A stretch of DNA of 64,000 nt from the NCBI GenBank assembly GCA_902789345.1, contig CADANT010000002.1:47222-111221 (forward strand), read 5' to 3'. Positions 61,543 to 64,000 of this stretch are shown piece by piece. The stretch is from an uncultured Ruminococcus sp. (GTDB lineage: Bacteria > Bacillota > Clostridia > Oscillospirales > Acutalibacteraceae). Within the stretch, counting starts at the first letter, position 1. Every line of letters starts with the position of its first letter. A program made the position numbers and the translations under genes. Under the pieces are notes generated by a model. The model was not told the DNA's origin. It saw nothing but the letters and a program-made list of their open reading frames with translations, and searched no databases.

Positions 61543-62502
61543 TTACATAAATACAAGAGGTTTACCTGTAAAAATATTTACTCCTGAATTTAGCTCTGTA
61601 ATGCCTATAATAGCTACAATTAATCCTACTACTGCGGTGTAAGCTACAAATATGTACATACGGTCTTTTTTTAACATCCACCTAAAGAGCAATATTGCGA
61701 AAAAGCCTACCACTGCAGAAACTATTACGCCCACTACAACAGGAAGCATTATGTCGGAGGTTACAGCACCCTGCTGAATTGCGTCTTTGCCTTCTAAAAC
61801 AGCCGCCGCCAAAATTGACGGTATACCCAGTACAAAGGTATAGTCAAGCGCTTTTTGCTTGTTTATACCCCTTAGCTCGCCTACTGCAAGCGTAGAGCCT
61901 GAGCGTGATAAACCCGGGAACACAGCGGCAAAGGCCTGTGCCAAACCTACGCTAAGGGCGTCTATAACATTCATTCTGTGTCTGCCCATACCGTTTTTTC
62001 TGACAATGCCACGCTCCTTGTAGCTGCGCTCTGTTGCTTTGTTTGACATAATGCCAAGGGTAAGCAACACTGCCGTAGCCACCAGTGCCAAGCCTACCAG
62101 GGTGAAATATCCTGTGTTGCCCGACCACATTTCAGCCAAATCCTTTGCTGTTAAACCGTTGCCAAAAGGCAATGGAATAAAAAGTAAAAACAGCGGTATA
62201 AGTCCTATAATCAGCATAACCACAAGGTTTTGCTCCTCGGTCATTTTGCTCCACTTGTACCTGCCTGTTACTATATCTCTTATTAAGGTAAAGAACGCAA
62301 CTATAAGCTTGCCTATAAGCTTATAATAAACGGCTATTACTGCCAAAAGCGTGCCTAAATGCAGCATAACATTAAAGAACAAATTACCCTCGTCTACACC
62401 TAAAATGTGCTGTGATATTGCCAAATGTCCGCTGCTGGAAACAGGCAGAAACTCTGTAAGCCCCTGCACAATGCCTTGAATTATTGCGTCAAATATGCTC
62501 AT
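61543..62502 (-). CDS. uppP: Undecaprenyl-diphosphatase
   Basis: Recycles undecaprenyl pyrophosphate to the monophosphate for cell-wall synthesis; over-expression gives bacitracin resistance. 319 residues, about 40 more than typical. Signature helices: GIVQGLTEFLPVSSSGHL (9-26) and FPGLSRSGSTL (about 195-205). Eight membrane helices. The extra length falls in the cytoplasmic loop KATERSYKERGIVRKNGMGRHRM. Its position 76 nt after tepA suggests an operon. Confidence 0.93.
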   Translation of the reverse strand: MSIFDAIIQGIVQGLTEFLPVSSSGHLAISQHILGVDEGNLFFNVMLHLGTLLAVIAVYYKLIGKLIVAFFTLIRDIVTGRYKWSKMTEEQNLVVMLIIGLIPLFLLFIPLPFGNGLTAKDLAEMWSGNTGYFTLVGLALVATAVLLTLGIMSNKATERSYKERGIVRKNGMGRHRMNVIDALSVGLAQAFAAVFPGLSRSGSTLAVGELRGINKQKALDYTFVLGIPSILAAAVLEGKDAIQQGAVTSDIMLPVVVGVIVSAVVGFFAILLFRWMLKKDRMYIFVAYTAVVGLIVAIIGITELNSGVNIFTGKPLVFM

Positions 62503-62578
62503 TATGTAGCTCCTCTCCCATGAATACCGCCCTGATTATGCAGGACGGCACTACGGATATATAATTAATTATACAACT

Positions 62579-63349
62579 TTACTTCTTTTTTCTTTTGGGC
62601 TTTTTGTCCCCTTCAATCATTTTATACAAACAGTCAAGAGCGTCACGAATAGTGCCCACCTGGTCAATAAGCCCCTCTTCTACAGCCTCTTCACCCTCAA
62701 GTATTGTGCCCACATCAAGCACAAGCTCCTGTGTATTCATAGCAAGCTCGTTATACCGCCTGTGGGGAATTTTTGAATTACTGCTTACAAAGGTAGTAAT
62801 ACGCTCCTGCATTTTTCGGAAATACTCAAAGGTTTGAGGAACACCCAGGGTAAGTCCGTTACTGCGCACAGGGTGAATTGTCATTGAAGCCGAACGGGCT
62901 ATAAAAGAATATTTAGCCGCTACTGCCAAGGGAATACCTATAGAATGACCACCGCCCAGTACAATAGAAACCGTAGGTTTTTTCATACCTGCAAGAAGCT
63001 CGGCAATAGCCAAGCCTGCCTCTACATCGCCGCCGGCGGTGTTCAGCAAAACAAGCACCCCCTCTATGCTTTTATTTTCCTCAATGGCTACAAGCTGGGG
63101 TATAATATGCTCGTACTTAGTGGTTTTGTTTTGCGGAGGCAAAACATTGTGTCCCTCTATCTGCCCTATAATTGTCAGACAATGTATTATATGTCCGCCG
63201 TCTGCAATAATTGACCCACATTCCTTTACTTGTTCAAGTGCGTCATGGCTTATTGGGCTGTCCTCCTCTGAAAATTCGTCCTCCTGCTGTGGCTCTGTAT
63301 CGTTTTTACTGCTTTTTTCAAAGTTGTTTTTACTGTTTTTGCTTCCCAA
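62579..63349 (-). CDS. tepA: ClpP-like serine protease, TepA family
   Basis: 256 residues. Starts with TTG at 63349, since AGGAGG lies 9 nt upstream inside the longer open frame from 63373. After a charged disordered N-terminus (1-35) comes a ClpP fold with nucleophile S136 in GGGHSIG and His159 in [25 protein letters not shown] supplies the oxyanion loop. TepA/YmfB-like proteins lie beside spoIIIE in bacilli and were proposed to help protein translocation or degrade secretory precursors. The synteny with ftsK/spoIIIE is kept here with uppP between. Confidence 0.85.
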   Translation of the reverse strand: MGSKNSKNNFEKSSKNDTEPQQEDEFSEEDSPISHDALEQVKECGSIIADGGHIIHCLTIIGQIEGHNVLPPQNKTTKYEHIIPQLVAIEENKSIEGVLVLLNTAGGDVEAGLAIAELLAGMKKPTVSIVLGGGHSIGIPLAVAAKYSFIARSASMTIHPVRSNGLTLGVPQTFEYFRKMQERITTFVSSNSKIPHRRYNELAMNTQELVLDVGTILEGEEAVEEGLIDQVGTIRDALDCLYKMIEGDKKPKRKKK

Positions 63350-63490
63350 TTTTATGCACCTCCTAGAAAACATTGTTTCCTAAAAGGCGAAAATTATACA
63401 GGCTAATTATATCACCAACAAGCTCATAAAGCAACTGACAACAGCATTAATAATAAGTCCCTTTGTGTAGAATCAAAAGGAATAATTTAC

Positions 63491-63571
63491 AAAAAAGGCA
63501 GAGCATATTTGAAAAGAATCCGTTAAAAAAGGTTTGCAGCAACCCAAGACCGGATAGTCAAATATGCTCTG
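63491..63571 (-). terminator. Long branched terminator of the methyltransferase gene
   Basis: A perfect 14-bp outer stem, CAGAGCATATTTGA (63499-63512) with its complement (63558-63571), encloses ATCCG/CGGAT (63518-63522/63551-63555) and GGTT/AACC (63531-63534/63541-63544). The minus strand then continues CCTTTTTTG. Confidence 0.75.
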
Positions 63572-63600
63572 TGTATTTATATAATTTTTTCACTATAATT

Positions 63601-64000
63601 TTATTTCATTCCCCAAAGTCCAACCTGCATATTAGAAAGCCACAGTATTTCGGCAGCTTTAAATCCGCAATTTTGCATTAGCTCCATATGTTCGGATAAT
63701 GTAATGGGAAAGTAATCCTTTCCGTATCGTCCAATATGTGCTTTACATTCCTCAAGGCTCTTGCCCTGTTTCAGCTGTTATCTGCTCCATTTTTCCAAAT
63801 AAACTGATTTGCCCACATCGGTAAAGGGCGCAAAATTTTCAAAGCTTATAAATAAACCGCTGTCTTTTAATGAATTATAGCATTTTTTCAATACTTTTAT
63901 GCGTTCATTTCTTTTTAAATAATGGTTTACCTGTATTGCCGTAATAACATCAAATTCATTTGTATATTCAAGATTTTGGGCGTCGCAAACAGAAAATCCT
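63601..64000 (-). pseudogene. Class I SAM-dependent methyltransferase, C-terminal part with in-frame stop
   Basis: The minus frame from the right edge reads CDAQNLEY...FDVITAIQVNHYL...VLKKCYNSLKDSGLFISFENF, the post-I, motif-II and motif-III stretch of a small-molecule methyltransferase. At 63778-63780 a TAA follows KWSR; the same frame then continues QLKQGKSLEECKAHIGRYG to a natural stop at 63601-63603. Relatives have an aromatic residue followed by Q at this place, so a Tyr codon (TAT/TAC) probably became TAA. The N-terminus is outside the window. Interrupted gene or sequencing error. Confidence 0.75.

Overview
The window reads as chromosomal DNA of a low-GC, Gram-positive anaerobe of class Clostridia, most like gut Oscillospirales/Ruminococcaceae. 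This is inferred from gene content (class 1B dihydroorotate dehydrogenase with PyrK, RsgA-ThiN, DUF951-PrfA, a BceRSAB-type module, a Gram-positive RND pump with a coiled-coil insert, a TepA-UppP-FtsK cluster), from strong AGGAGG ribosome sites, and from secreted proteins with Pro/Thr-rich linkers. No prophage, insertion sequence or CRISPR array was recognised.

Layout. 1-7.5 kb: a secreted SGNH hydrolase cut by the left edge, pyrK-pyrD-ruvX, thiN-rsgA on the other strand, a phosphohexomutase and a small Dabb protein. 7.5-19.6 kb, mostly minus strand: a large multi-HTH protein, tRNA-Thr and tRNA-Tyr, an ankyrin protein and a small acidic protein, a Zn/Cd-type P1B ATPase with three almost identical metal-binding domains behind a SmtB/CadC-like operator, an orphan HPr-kinase-like P-loop protein, and a P2-type ATPase behind a yybP-ykoY (Mn2+) riboswitch. 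19.9-31.7 kb: pckA, a polysaccharide deacetylase, a DUF2079 membrane protein, tRNA-Pro, a 60-bp noncoding tandem repeat, a rhodanese-TtcA fusion, a secreted CAP protein, and a sulfate ABC operon preceded by a 32-codon leader ORF that ends in Cys-stop.

31.9-45 kb: an overlapping minus-strand translation/housekeeping operon (DUF951, prfA, ywlC, coaE, lytic transglycosylase, probably the M18 peptidase), hflX, nadBC with a structured leader, metY, a BspA-like surface protein divergent from a small XRE regulator, and an SCP2-like protein. 45-56 kb: TetR-RND pump, a CPA2 antiporter, and a BceRS two-component system with its BceAB ABC transporter. 56-64 kb, minus strand: tepA, uppP, a frameshifted ftsK/spoIIIE, a YgiQ radical SAM gene and DUF3006, then a methyltransferase gene carrying an in-frame stop and cut by the right edge.

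Recurring themes are metal homeostasis (two P-type ATPases with two different kinds of control), sulfur (sulfate uptake, MetY, TtcA fused to a sulfurtransferase domain) and the cell envelope (UppP, deacetylase, transglycosylase, Bce module, RND pump, surface proteins). The least explained elements are the cysteine-ending leader ORF, the nadB leader RNA, the 60-bp repeat and the two broken genes near the right end. All functional assignments come from reading motifs by eye; no database search was run.
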